Shown piece after piece: positions 8,563 to 17,900 of a DNA stretch of 64,000 nt. The stretch comes from Clostridiales bacterium. GTDB taxonomy: Bacteria; Bacillota; Clostridia; Oscillospirales; Acutalibacteraceae. The DNA is taken from contig DULI01000007.1 of assembly GCA_012840445.1 (NCBI GenBank), positions 340,950 to 404,949 on the forward strand, given 5' to 3'. The position numbers and the translations under genes are program-made. Below the pieces are notes generated by a model. The model searched no databases, was not told the origin of the DNA, and was given only the letters and a program-made list of their open reading frames with translations. Positions within the stretch are counted from its first letter, which is position 1. The number at the start of each line of letters is the position of its first letter.

Positions 8563-10218
8563 ATGAGGGCTTTAATTATCGGCGGGGTAGCCGGTGGCGC
8601 TACCGCCGCCGCACGGTTGAGAAGGCTTGACGAGCATGCCGAGATTATCATATTTGAGCGCGGGGAACATATCTCCTTTGCCAACTGCGGCTTGCCTTAT
8701 TATGTTGGCGATATAATTACAGACAAGCAGTCACTACTGCTCCAATCCCCAGAAGGGTTTGGCAGGCGTTTTAATATTGATGTGCGGGTTTTAAGCGAGG
8801 TTATCTCAATCGATCGGGAGAATAAAACGGTCACTGTAAAAGACACAAAAACCAAAAACACATATACAGAAAGTTATGATAAATTAATAATTTCTACAGG
8901 TGCAGAGCCCATAAGACCGGCTATCAAGGGTATCGATACTGACGGTATTTTCACCTTGAGGAATGTGTCCGACACGCTGGAAATAAAAAACTTTATACAA
9001 AACAAAAAGCCCACAAGCGCTGTGGTTGTGGGCGGAGGCTATATTGGTGTTGAAATGGCCGAAAATCTTGCACTTGCGGGGCTTAAAGTAAGCCTTATAG
9101 AGCTGTCTGACCATCTAATAGCGCCGCTGGATTTCGAAATGGCAGTGCATGTGCATGATTATATAGAATCCAAAGGAATAAAGCTATATTTAAACAGCGG
9201 GGTTCGGGAAATTTCCGAAAACGGCGGCAAATTTACCGTTTCACTCGATGATACCAAAATTGATTGCGATATGGTAATTCTCTCAGTCGGTGTTTCCCCG
9301 GACACAAAGCTTGCAAGGGACTGCGGGCTTAAAGTTAACGAGCGCGGGGCTATAATAGTTAATCCTAACATGCTCACATCTGACCAAAACATATACGCTG
9401 TCGGAGACGCGGTAGAGGCAGTTGATTTTGTAACCAGGCGCCCCGCATATGTACCGCTGGCAGGGCCGGCAAACAAGCAGGGGCGCATTGCGGCCGACAA
9501 TATCTGTGGAATAGCCAGCAGCTATACGGGCACCCAGGGCTCTTCTATTCTAAAACTCTTTGACATGACCATTGCCAAAACTGGTATAAACGAAGCATTC
9601 GCAAAACTGTGCGAATTTGATTACGACAAAGTATATTTGTATTCAAACTCTCATGCAGATTACTACCCCGGTGCAACCACAATGGTTATTAAAGTAATTT
9701 TCGAAAAGCCAACCGGCAAAATTTTAGGCGCGCAGCTTATAGGTTTTGACGGGGTAGACAAGCGCTGCGATGTTCTGGCTACTGTAATACGCCTTGGCGG
9801 CACTGCCCACGACCTGACTCAACTTGAGCTCTGCTACGCTCCGCCATTTGGCTCGGCCAAAGACCCGGTGAATATGGCAGGGTATGTAATCGAAAATATA
9901 CTGACGAATAAAGTAAAAAACTTTCACTGGCACGATATTGAAAAACTGCCCAAAGACGGCAGCGTAACCCTGCTTGATACCAGGACACGCTTTGAATACA
10001 ACAAAGGCCACATTGAAGGGTTTATAAACATCCCGCTCGATGAGTTAAGGGACAGAATAAACGAACTGGACAAATCCAAACCGGTATACGTCCATTGTTT
10101 AAGCGGATATAGAAGTTATATCGCCTGCAGGATTTTAGAAGGCCACGGGTTTGAAACCTACAACCTAAGCGGGGGTTACAGGCTTTATCATACGGTTATG
10201 AAACATAAAAACAGATAA
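8563..10218 (+). CDS. FAD-dependent CoA-disulfide reductase with C-terminal rhodanese domain
   Basis: 551 aa from ATG 8563. N-terminal FAD motif GGVAGGATAAARLRR, redox Cys in SFANCGLPYYVG (near 43), NAD(P)H motif VVVGGGYIGVEMAENLAL, FAD ribityl site IYAVGDAVE, dimerisation region to about 450. The last 100 residues are a rhodanese domain with active loop CLSGYRS. This matches the CoADR-RHD group, which reduces CoA disulfide, CoA persulfide or polysulfide with NAD(P)H. It lies 21 bases after the permease and may be cotranscribed. The following tlpA-ccdA genes are convergent, placing thiol-redox genes together. Confidence 0.88.
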   Translation: MRALIIGGVAGGATAAARLRRLDEHAEIIIFERGEHISFANCGLPYYVGDIITDKQSLLLQSPEGFGRRFNIDVRVLSEVISIDRENKTVTVKDTKTKNTYTESYDKLIISTGAEPIRPAIKGIDTDGIFTLRNVSDTLEIKNFIQNKKPTSAVVVGGGYIGVEMAENLALAGLKVSLIELSDHLIAPLDFEMAVHVHDYIESKGIKLYLNSGVREISENGGKFTVSLDDTKIDCDMVILSVGVSPDTKLARDCGLKVNERGAIIVNPNMLTSDQNIYAVGDAVEAVDFVTRRPAYVPLAGPANKQGRIAADNICGIASSYTGTQGSSILKLFDMTIAKTGINEAFAKLCEFDYDKVYLYSNSHADYYPGATTMVIKVIFEKPTGKILGAQLIGFDGVDKRCDVLATVIRLGGTAHDLTQLELCYAPPFGSAKDPVNMAGYVIENILTNKVKNFHWHDIEKLPKDGSVTLLDTRTRFEYNKGHIEGFINIPLDELRDRINELDKSKPVYVHCLSGYRSYIACRILEGHGFETYNLSGGYRLYHTVMKHKNR

Positions 10219-10220
10219 AA

Positions 10221-10856
10221 TTAAGATAATGCATTGATTGCATTTAATAATGTTTCTTTATTAATCTGGCCACGAAAACCGGCTACCTTGTTTCCATATC
10301 CGTCATTAATCTGTGCGAGATAGCCGTCTTTATCTATAAATACCGTAAGCGGTATTGAATACGCCCCATACTCCATAGCGGCCCGCTGGGTTGTATCAAA
10401 ATAAATTGGGAAGGTATATCCCGACTCGTCAATAAATTGTTTAGCCGAGCTTATAGTTTCCCTGCTGTCATCGGTAAGGTTAATCATCATAAACTCAACC
10501 TTATCTTTCATCTGTAAATATATTTCTTCAAATTCAGGCATTTCGTTCCTACAGGGTGAACACCAGCTTGCCCAAAAATTAAGCACTACCGGTTTGCCCA
10601 AAAAGTCGGATAATTTAACACTGTTGCCCTGTCTGTCTATAACAGTAAAATCGGGAGCCTTTTTTCTTTCTTCCAAAACCGTTGTGGTATTTGTTGAATC
10701 AGGTTCGCCGGGCAGGTCTGAGATTAGCATGTCACTCGAAAGCGCAAGTTGATTGTTGGTGCTGTGTTTGCCTGACAGCCTATTGTAGGCAACCGAAGCT
10801 ACAACAATTATTAATATTAGTAAAATAATTGAAATTATAGACGACTTAAATTTCAT
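10221..10856 (-). CDS. Membrane-anchored thioredoxin-like protein (TlpA/ResA family)
   Basis: 211 aa. A single N-terminal membrane anchor (residues 5-24) is followed by a TlpA/AhpC-TSA fold with active-site CSPC in NFWASWCSPCRNEMPEF and cis-Pro segment SIPLTVFIDKDG. Such proteins reduce apocytochrome c cysteines or other extracytoplasmic disulfides, with electrons delivered by CcdA, encoded just upstream. Its 3' end is two bases from the convergent CoADR gene with no clear terminator between them. Confidence 0.88.
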   Translation of the reverse strand: MKFKSSIISIILLILIIVVASVAYNRLSGKHSTNNQLALSSDMLISDLPGEPDSTNTTTVLEERKKAPDFTVIDRQGNSVKLSDFLGKPVVLNFWASWCSPCRNEMPEFEEIYLQMKDKVEFMMINLTDDSRETISSAKQFIDESGYTFPIYFDTTQRAAMEYGAYSIPLTVFIDKDGYLAQINDGYGNKVAGFRGQINKETLLNAINALS

Positions 10857-10868
10857 GGAATCACCTAC

Positions 10869-11540
10869 TTAAAATGATAACAGCGCCAAAAAACGTCCTA
10901 TTAACCCGGTTGCCATCAGAATTCCTACTATAACAAGGAATATACCCGAAACCAGATTAATTACCCTGTAATTCCGCTTTATTACACTGAACACCGATTT
11001 TAAATTCTCCAATAATACCGCACTTAAAATAAACGGTATTCCAAGACCCAACGAAAAGCACAGCAGCATTAAAACACCTTTAAGGCTTTGCCCCTCGCTG
11101 GCCGCCAGCATTAAGGCCGAACCCAAAAAAGCACCTACACAGGGAGTCCAACCGACCGAGAAAACCATTCCAAACAAAACCGATGAAAAAAATCCTGGGG
11201 CAAAATGCTTCAATTTAATTTGACGGGTATTTAAAAACGGCAATCTGATTACATTCATAAAATTTAGTCCGAAAAGTATTACAATCAGCCCGGTCAATAT
11301 ATTGACAACATTCCTATGTCGGTTTAAAGCCACGCCGATTGTGCCCGCAAACGCGCCCAAAAGCATAAATATTAGGCTAAAACCGAGCACAAAGCCAATG
11401 GCGTTTAGAAAAGCTTTAACACTCGGTTTGTCATGATTGGACGAACCTGCAAAATAGGAAATGTAAATCGGAAGCATGGGAAGCAGGCAGGGAGAAATAA
11501 ATGTTATTATGCCTTCTAAAAATGTAATTAGATATTCCAT
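10869..11540 (-). CDS. ccdA: CcdA-type thiol-disulfide membrane transporter
   Basis: 223 aa from ATG 11540, since GGAG lies six bases upstream and the earlier GTG overlaps it. Six membrane helices; the paired redox cysteines are in SPCLLPMLPIY and GWTPCVGAFLG. CcdA moves electrons from cytoplasmic thioredoxin to extracytoplasmic thioredoxins such as the TlpA protein encoded 12 bases downstream. Confidence 0.9.
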   Translation of the reverse strand: MEYLITFLEGIITFISPCLLPMLPIYISYFAGSSNHDKPSVKAFLNAIGFVLGFSLIFMLLGAFAGTIGVALNRHRNVVNILTGLIVILFGLNFMNVIRLPFLNTRQIKLKHFAPGFFSSVLFGMVFSVGWTPCVGAFLGSALMLAASEGQSLKGVLMLLCFSLGLGIPFILSAVLLENLKSVFSVIKRNYRVINLVSGIFLVIVGILMATGLIGRFLALLSF

Positions 11541-11570
11541 TTTCTTCTCCACATTAAGATATTTTATATA

Positions 11571-11599
11571 ATACTAGTTTTTATTATTATATTTGTCAA
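11571..11599 (-). promoter_or_regulatory. Promoter of ccdA-tlpA
   Basis: Minus strand TTGACA (11594-11599), 17-base spacer, TAGTAT (11571-11576), about 30 bases before the ccdA start. Confidence 0.65.
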
Positions 11600-11660
11600 C
11601 ACAAATTTTGCATTTATTCGTTGATAATAGCATTTAGAATGGTATATAAGAAATAATTTA

Positions 11661-11681
11661 AGGCAGCTGTTACTGCTGCCT
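11661..11681. terminator. Hairpin after the AraC-type gene
   Basis: AGGCAGC / GCTGCCT with a seven-base loop, just beyond the 3' end of the AraC-type gene. On the minus strand it is followed by a T/A-rich but broken U-run, so termination is moderate. Confidence 0.5.
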
Positions 11682-11699
11682 TTGCTTTTGTAGTATTGT

Positions 11700-12581
11700 T
11701 TATATTTTTACCTTTTCAATCGAGCGGCGATACTCGCTTGGCGTGGTTTGAGTAACTGACTTAAACACGCGGTTGAAGGTCTTAAGGCTTTGAAATCCCA
11801 CTTTATATCCTATTTCAGAAATTGACAAATTCGTGTCGCTAAGCAGCGACATGGCGCAACTTATGCGGTATCCGTTTAAGTAAGTGTGAAAATTAAGCCC
11901 CGTATATTTTTTCCACACCTTAGTAAAATGGTTGGGCGAATAGCCAAGCTGCTTTGCCGCGTCCTCAAGTCTTATATCTTTCCAGTAATTATCCCTTACA
12001 AACCCAAAAACCTCTTCAAGTTTTGCTAATACCCGTTTACTTTGCAGGGTCTGACTCTTTACCGATTGATCAGCATTTTCCGGGAGTTTTTCACAGCAGA
12101 TGTATATTAGTCGGCTAAGTAAAGATAGAATATTCAAGCGATAGGCTATATCTTCCCGGTCGCAGTTTTCATCGGCCTTTTTTAATGCTAAAATAATTTC
12201 TTCAATTTCTCTTTTTGCATCAGGTGGCCAGTTAGGACTTACCTTTTCACGCGAACTTAAAATTTTTCGGATTTTTCGAATCTGCGAATGATCTAAAAAT
12301 TTACCCTCTAAAATTTCCAGTTCAAACTGGATTACAAACCGCTTATTATTAGAGTACAAAATCCCATGTATATCCCCGCTGGATGCAAACATTATATCCC
12401 TAGGCGACAGCTTATAGTAAGTGCCGTTAATGTAAGCATCCATATAATTTTCTAAAAGGTATATAAATTCTATTTCCGTATGCCAGTGGTTTTGGGTTGA
12501 CATCATATAGTTTGTAAAACTTTTGTATGGAAACCGGCTGTCGGTTTCATACAGCTGGACCTCGGTAGTTATGCCTTTCAT
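11700..12581 (-). CDS. AraC-family transcriptional regulator with cupin-like sensor domain
   Basis: 293 aa from ATG 12581 (MKGITTEV), preceded by TGGGG. The longer frame back to 12701 is rejected because the promoter lies inside it. N-terminal half resembles an AraC cupin ligand domain (HWHTEIEFIYLLE, YKLSPRDIMFASSGDIHG). The C-terminal 100 residues carry two HTH motifs (LEDAAKQLGYSPNHFTKVWKKYTG and the AraC signature ISEIGYKVGFQSLKTFNRVFK). Such regulators usually activate sugar-use genes. A ligand and target are not evident; the dockerin GH31 gene is near but not adjacent. Confidence 0.85.
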   Translation of the reverse strand: MKGITTEVQLYETDSRFPYKSFTNYMMSTQNHWHTEIEFIYLLENYMDAYINGTYYKLSPRDIMFASSGDIHGILYSNNKRFVIQFELEILEGKFLDHSQIRKIRKILSSREKVSPNWPPDAKREIEEIILALKKADENCDREDIAYRLNILSLLSRLIYICCEKLPENADQSVKSQTLQSKRVLAKLEEVFGFVRDNYWKDIRLEDAAKQLGYSPNHFTKVWKKYTGLNFHTYLNGYRISCAMSLLSDTNLSISEIGYKVGFQSLKTFNRVFKSVTQTTPSEYRRSIEKVKI

Positions 12582-12620
12582 AAGATAACCCCACAAAGCA
12601 TAGTTTAGCAGGTTATCTAT

Positions 12621-12649
12621 AACATAGCACAAAATATCAAACATGTAAA
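12621..12649 (-). promoter_or_regulatory. Promoter of the AraC-type gene
   Basis: Minus strand TTTACA (12644-12649), 17-base spacer, TATGTT (12621-12626). Its position about 40 bases before ATG 12581 supports that start. Confidence 0.5.
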
Positions 12650-12818
12650 GAACAGTAAACATGCGTTTAGTATATATATTAAAACCCAAAAAGTGATGCA
12701 AAAATAATTTTCAAAAAGTGCCTTTATGTAAGTTTTGTGAGGCTTGAGTCAGTTTTCACATGTTTTGTGTTTACCTTTACCTTGTTTAGTATAAAACTAA
12801 CAATTATTTAATTTTGCG

Positions 12819-12847
12819 TTGACAAATAAAAACGATTAAATTATACT
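12819..12847 (+). promoter_or_regulatory. Promoter of the ammonium transporter leader
   Basis: TTGACA (12819-12824), 17-base spacer, TATACT (12842-12847). Transcription would start near 12854, giving an untranslated leader of about 320 bases. Confidence 0.7.
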
Positions 12848-12853
12848 GATAGT

Positions 12854-13175
12854 GAACAGCAAAGGCGTTGTGGGCGCTGCCCAAAGCGCCTTTGCTGTTT
12901 TTAATATTTAAAAGAAAAATGAAAAGCTGGCCTTATGTCAAGGCAAAATTGCCTTTGTCATATGCCGTATTAAAGGAATTTGAAAACATAACGCACACAA
13001 AGGCGTGTGTTTTATTCACGCATCTTAGGATGTCGGGATAAAATACACGCCTTTAAGTTTTATAACCAAAAAGTTTGCTTGGAAACGGGGGTAGCAATTT
13101 ATGAAATTCACATGAAGGATAATTGTAAGATGCTTTCAGTTTGTCCTAAAAACTATTGAGTGAGGAGGAACATCT
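12854..13175 (+). promoter_or_regulatory. Long structured 5' leader of the ammonium transporter gene
   Basis: Three hairpins. First (about 12856-12895): AGCAAAGGCG / CGCCTTTGCT with an inner GGGC/GCCC stem, then GTTTTTAATATTT, so a plausible terminator. Second (about 12940-12957): AAGGCAA / TTGCCTT. Third (about 13004-13057): AAAGGCGTGTGTTTTA with TAAAATACACGCCTTT, 16 bp with one mismatch, capped by CATC/GATG. CAAAGGCG occurs in both the first and third hairpins, so the CGCCTTTG arm of the first could pair with either. This suggests switching by attenuation or antitermination, perhaps nitrogen-controlled. No known riboswitch class was recognised. Confidence 0.55.
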
Positions 13176-14921
13176 GTGGACTTTACAATGATTGTTGATA
13201 CCCTATGGGTATTATTAGCGGCAGTACTTGTGTTCTTTATGAACCTGGGCTTTGCGGCGGTTGAAGCCGGAATGAACAGGTCAAAAAACGCAGTAAACAT
13301 CCTGTCCAAAAACTTTATCGTCTTCGCAGTATCATCCCTTGGTTTTATGCTGCTTGGCTGGGGCCTTATGTTTGGCGGAGACAACCCGATAGTCGGGACC
13401 CAACATCTGCTTATACTAAATAACTCAAATCTTGGCTTTTACAAGGACACCCTGACTTCCAACGTTCCCTTCTGGGGAAAATTTTTCTTCCAGTTAGTAT
13501 TCTGCGGCACTGCGGCAACAATAGTTTCCGGAGCCGTTGCCGAGCGCATTAAGTACATCTCCTTTATCATATTTTCATTTGTGTTGACACTAGTAATTTA
13601 TCCAATCGTCGGCCACTGGGTATGGGGCGGCGGCTGGTTGTCTAATCTTGGCTTTATGGACTTTGCGGGTGACACCGTTGTCCACTCGGTAGGCGGCTGG
13701 GCGGCTTTGACTGGTGCTATCATCCTCGGTCCCAGGTATGGCAAATATGACAAAGACGGAAAACCGAAGGCTATTCCAGGACACAGCATGGCTTTGGCGG
13801 TAATCGGACTTTTTGTTCTGTGGCTGGGCTGGTTTGGATTCAACCCCGGTTCAACCATGAGTTTCCAGAACCCTGAAGATGTGTTCCATATCGTAGTGAC
13901 CACCAATACCGCTGCCATTTCGGCTATACTTACAGCTACCGCAACCTCATGGATTTTCCTAGGCAAACCTGATCTTGGCATGACCATAAACGGCTGCCTT
14001 GCGGGTCTTGTTGGGATTACCGGTGGCTGCGCATATGTTAGTGTTGTAAGCTCTCTGATTATCGGCGCTATAGCCGGCGTTATCGTGGTGTTCTCGGTCG
14101 TGCTCTTTGACCGGGCTAAAGTTGACGACCCTGTAGGCGCCACCTCGGTCCACCTGGTCTGCGGCGTATTCGGTACCATCTGTGTTGGCCTGTTCGCCCA
14201 GGAGGGGGTTACAAGCCTTTCAACCGTTAACGGTCTGTTCTTCGGTGGCGGCTTCTCGCTTCTGGTAGTACAGCTGTTAGGCATTGTCGCCGTTGGTGCG
14301 TTTGTTGCGGCCTCCTCTGCCATAGTGTGGTTTATACTTAAAAAGACAGTTGGCATCCGAGTCAGCCTTGAAGAGGAAATCCAGGGTCTTGATATCGGCG
14401 AGCATGGAAACATGGCCTACCCCGATTTTGCAATCGTTGCCCAGATTACAGCCCCTGCTGACGAAGAGGCAAAGGTCGCTGCAGTACCCACAGTCGAAGT
14501 TCCACAACCTGCAGCACCCGAATCCGAAGCTATCCCTGTTGTCAACAAATCCCGCCCGGGCGCCAAGATGACCAAGGTCACCATTATCACCAATCAGGAA
14601 AAATTCGCTGGCCTGCAGGCTGCGCTTGACCAGATTGGCATTACGGGTCTAACGGTTACCAATGTGCTTGGTTACGGCATGCAGAAGGGACACACTGAGT
14701 ATTACCGCGGCGCACCCGTTAAGACCAGACTGCTGCCAAAGGTTCAGGTGGACATAGTAGTATGCAAGATACCCACCCAGACGGTAGTCGACACCGTAAA
14801 GAAGGCGCTGTACACCGGCAATATGGGCGACGGTAAAATCTTTATTTATGATGTCGAGAATGTCATCAAAATAAGAACCGGCGAGGAAGGGTACGACGCT
14901 CTGCAGGATGAGGATGAATAG
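13176..14921 (+). CDS. amt: Ammonium transporter fused to a C-terminal PII (GlnB/GlnK) domain
   Basis: 581 aa from GTG 13176, seven bases after AGGAGG. Residues 1-420 are an Amt/Rh transporter with about 11 membrane helices. The pore histidines lie in DTVVHSVGGWAAL and ATSVHLVCGVFG. A Pro/Ala/Glu-rich linker (about 425-462) leads to a PII domain (about 465-565) with GYGMQKGHTEYYRGAP and LPKVQVDIVV. In free-standing PII the T-loop carries Tyr51 after RGAE; here the sequence is RGAPVKT, so uridylylation at that site is not possible. The fusion tethers the regulator to the channel it normally blocks. Imports ammonium; control by 2-oxoglutarate/ADP-ATP binding is inferred. Confidence 0.93.
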   Translation: MDFTMIVDTLWVLLAAVLVFFMNLGFAAVEAGMNRSKNAVNILSKNFIVFAVSSLGFMLLGWGLMFGGDNPIVGTQHLLILNNSNLGFYKDTLTSNVPFWGKFFFQLVFCGTAATIVSGAVAERIKYISFIIFSFVLTLVIYPIVGHWVWGGGWLSNLGFMDFAGDTVVHSVGGWAALTGAIILGPRYGKYDKDGKPKAIPGHSMALAVIGLFVLWLGWFGFNPGSTMSFQNPEDVFHIVVTTNTAAISAILTATATSWIFLGKPDLGMTINGCLAGLVGITGGCAYVSVVSSLIIGAIAGVIVVFSVVLFDRAKVDDPVGATSVHLVCGVFGTICVGLFAQEGVTSLSTVNGLFFGGGFSLLVVQLLGIVAVGAFVAASSAIVWFILKKTVGIRVSLEEEIQGLDIGEHGNMAYPDFAIVAQITAPADEEAKVAAVPTVEVPQPAAPESEAIPVVNKSRPGAKMTKVTIITNQEKFAGLQAALDQIGITGLTVTNVLGYGMQKGHTEYYRGAPVKTRLLPKVQVDIVVCKIPTQTVVDTVKKALYTGNMGDGKIFIYDVENVIKIRTGEEGYDALQDEDE

Positions 14922-14946
14922 CTTGTAATTGTTTGTAAAATAGAGT

Positions 14947-14976
14947 ACCGTCCGGTTAAAGCATTAACCGGACGGT
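14947..14976. terminator. Strong bidirectional terminator
   Basis: ACCGTCCGGTTAA / TTAACCGGACGGT with a four-base loop, followed on the plus strand by TATTTTTT. It ends the amt-PII transcript and lies just beyond the convergent GH31 gene. Confidence 0.9.
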
Positions 14977-14982
14977 TATTTT

Positions 14983-17900
14983 TTAAGGCTGCGATAAAAT
15001 AATGGCTCTTGTGGCTATGATATCTGCGACGGTAAGTCGGTCGTCTTCGGAAACGTCAGCCCTGATAAACAAATCTGCGTCATACTCATCGTATTCCATT
15101 ATAAGCCTTCTAATTCCGATAATATCTGCAACCGTAATCCTACCGTCATAATTCGTATCGCCAATCAGCGTAATTTCAGAATCAGGTGTTTTGGCAACAA
15201 CAGCGCTTTCAACCCCCGACTGGTTAACAGCCTTGAAACGATACACAACACCTTGGATTTGGTTGGTATCCACAAGTTGGTCTTTCAAAACTTTCCAGCT
15301 GCCGCCGTCAACACTATAGTAGATTGTAACTTCCGAAACAGAACCGGGGAGAAGCCTTGGCTTGAAGATCCGTCCCGAACCGCTGCCTTCGTCCACAATT
15401 ATACCCAGTTCTGCCGCTTTGCTGTCCTTTTTAACGACTAGGGTTTTGACATCTGCTGTCGCACCAAGTCCCTTATTGAAAATCCTGAAATCAAAATTAT
15501 AAACTCCGTCTTCTATGACTCTAATGGTGTCTCCTTCTGCTCGTTTCCAGCCGGTATTATTTATGTTTACCTCATATCCGTCAGTCGCAGGCGGATTTGT
15601 CGATGAAAGCCTGATAATAACATCTTTATCTGTCCAGGTATCCGGCTGATACGCGCCGGTGTTAATTATCAATTCATTTGCCTGATAAAGCGCTGCAGCA
15701 GTAAATGAGATATAGCCGTTTTGGTTGTATTTTTCATCCAGTTTATAACGCACATGCAGTTTCGATTCCCAATCCGAGCTGTAATTTATCTTTATCCGCC
15801 TTATCTCGGGACTGCCCTGGAAATCAATTTCGTGCTTTATTAAGTTTCCGTTTTCGGTCTCGTCAAATACCTCAATTATTCCCTTAACCTGGCTGCCAGA
15901 AATAAATAGTATCAGGGACTTTGTGTATTTATTTGAATCGGCGGTAAATTCGAAATACTCATTAAGGGTATCGGTTGCAAGCCCCTGCAGATACTGGGCA
16001 GCAGCAACAGACCCATCCCACCATGTAATAAGGCTTGATAAATCTCTGAATTCTTTTAGTTGTACATTCTGGGGCTTTCGGGTTAATGAAAGCTGCGCTC
16101 GTACATTTGCTTTCCTATCCAAATTGTTCTGGGCATCTTTGGAAACTGCCATCCAATCTGCATTTCCGATATCCGTAAGGTTAACATATGTTCCAGCCTG
16201 CTCTTCGGTTATATTTTTATCTATGCTTGGCTGTTCGGGGATGGTTTTTAAGGTGGCTGCAGGGAATGTAATATTTCCTCCCTGTACATACGCATTAACC
16301 AGGGTGTATTTTATATGCAGCCTTGCAGGAGTGTTAGACCTAAAATTAATGCTAACTATTCTGTAGAATGAGATGCCGCCGCTTGATTCGAACTGATATG
16401 TATCCACCTTTCCGCCGGATTCATCATAAATCTCGAGTTTTCCGGCTCCGTTCCAGCCGCCGATATAAAGATTAAGCTGCTGTGTTTGAGAGCCCGACAT
16501 GACCCACCATTCAAAAGCATCGTTCAAAACATTGTGGTATACGCCCCTTTGGCTGTCAACCACAGGCAACCCGTTAGTTCCATCGGTAAAGGAAAATCTT
16601 GTTCTATAATCGTACATAAGGTTGATATAAGTCGGGTATTTCACATGGATTTTTGGCTCTACTCCTGACTTTCTTGTAAGTTTTCCGTTCACCCCTGTGA
16701 ATACCCAGTCTGTCGTACCTTCTCCAGAAAGGTTAACCCTCTCTGGCATATTAGGTGTAATATTAATTGTGCGCTGCACTGCAACAGCCTTGGGTTCGGC
16801 GCTGCGCGTTCTTGGCACATCATAGTCCGCCTCCGGTACAGGCGGGTCTTGCACGCCGTCAAACTGCAGGTAAATCGTCTGTGCCTCATAAACATTTGAT
16901 GAAAGCTCTATTTCATACACCGCACCGTCCGTGGCGCCGCCACTAATTGCAAAAGGCATTGCATCCATGTCTTTTTCTATTTTTCTAAATGAAAGCACAG
17001 TCCCGTTGGCTAATTTGGCGGTTTTAAGCTCGCCCCAGTTTTCAGGCTGGTGAACCCTTATTGTCCAATTGCGGTTTGTAAAGGCCCTGTCCCCATTAAA
17101 GACACCTTGTGCCGCAGCAATTTTTACAACCGCAGCGTTTTTATTTTCGTCAAAACGGTAGGACAATTCGGTTGTCCTATAAAGTCCATTTTTGTAATCG
17201 TTGGATACGGTGTCGTCCTCATAAAGAATTGTGGTATCGGAATACCTTTGCGAGGGATATACATCAAGGGTAAGGTGGCTCCAGTCTTTTTCGCTGGTTG
17301 TAAGCATATGGTCTGCCAACGGGATTACGGCACCCTTTTTTACAAATATGGGCATCCTATCAATTCCACATTCAACCGTTATTGTCTGCGGGCCGTATAC
17401 GGTACGGCCGGTGCAGGTGTCTATCCATTCACCCTCGGGAATCCACACGCTGCGCCTGGATATGGTATCGGCACTGACACAACCTAAGCGGCATACAGCA
17501 TCACGGGTAAGCTCAAAGTATTCGAAAACCAGGTTATAGGTCTTTCCCTTTTTAAATACAGTTTCACTTACTATTGATTTAGCCTCCTGTGGTACCCAGC
17601 TGTTTATTACAAGCTTACCATCGACATATAAGCGGCAACCGTCATCGGTATATGCCTCAAGCCGGACGTCCTCTGCAGGTGTAAATTTGCCGGAAAACCG
17701 GATACTGAAGTTATCTTCACCGATTCCGCTTTCAGGGCTTCCCATTCCCCAGTTAAAATCCACACAAGATACAGTTTTTGTAAGTGCCGGACTGCCAGAC
17801 AGGTTTGGATTTGTGAAGAATTCGGCCTTTAATCCCGGTTGTCCGTCCTCGGTTGTAACCCATTCAGTCGGCAAGACCTTTTTGGATGTGTCGATAACAG

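Noticed and set aside
11541..11699. Redox-type operator in the ccdA promoter region
   Set aside because: Several AT-rich partial repeats exist but none forms a convincing palindrome at the promoter.
13598..14413. 271-codon open frame antisense to the ammonium transporter gene
   Set aside because: The plus-strand Amt frame has full family motifs and a Shine-Dalgarno; the antisense product is Pro/Thr/Ser-rich with no motif and arises from codon bias.
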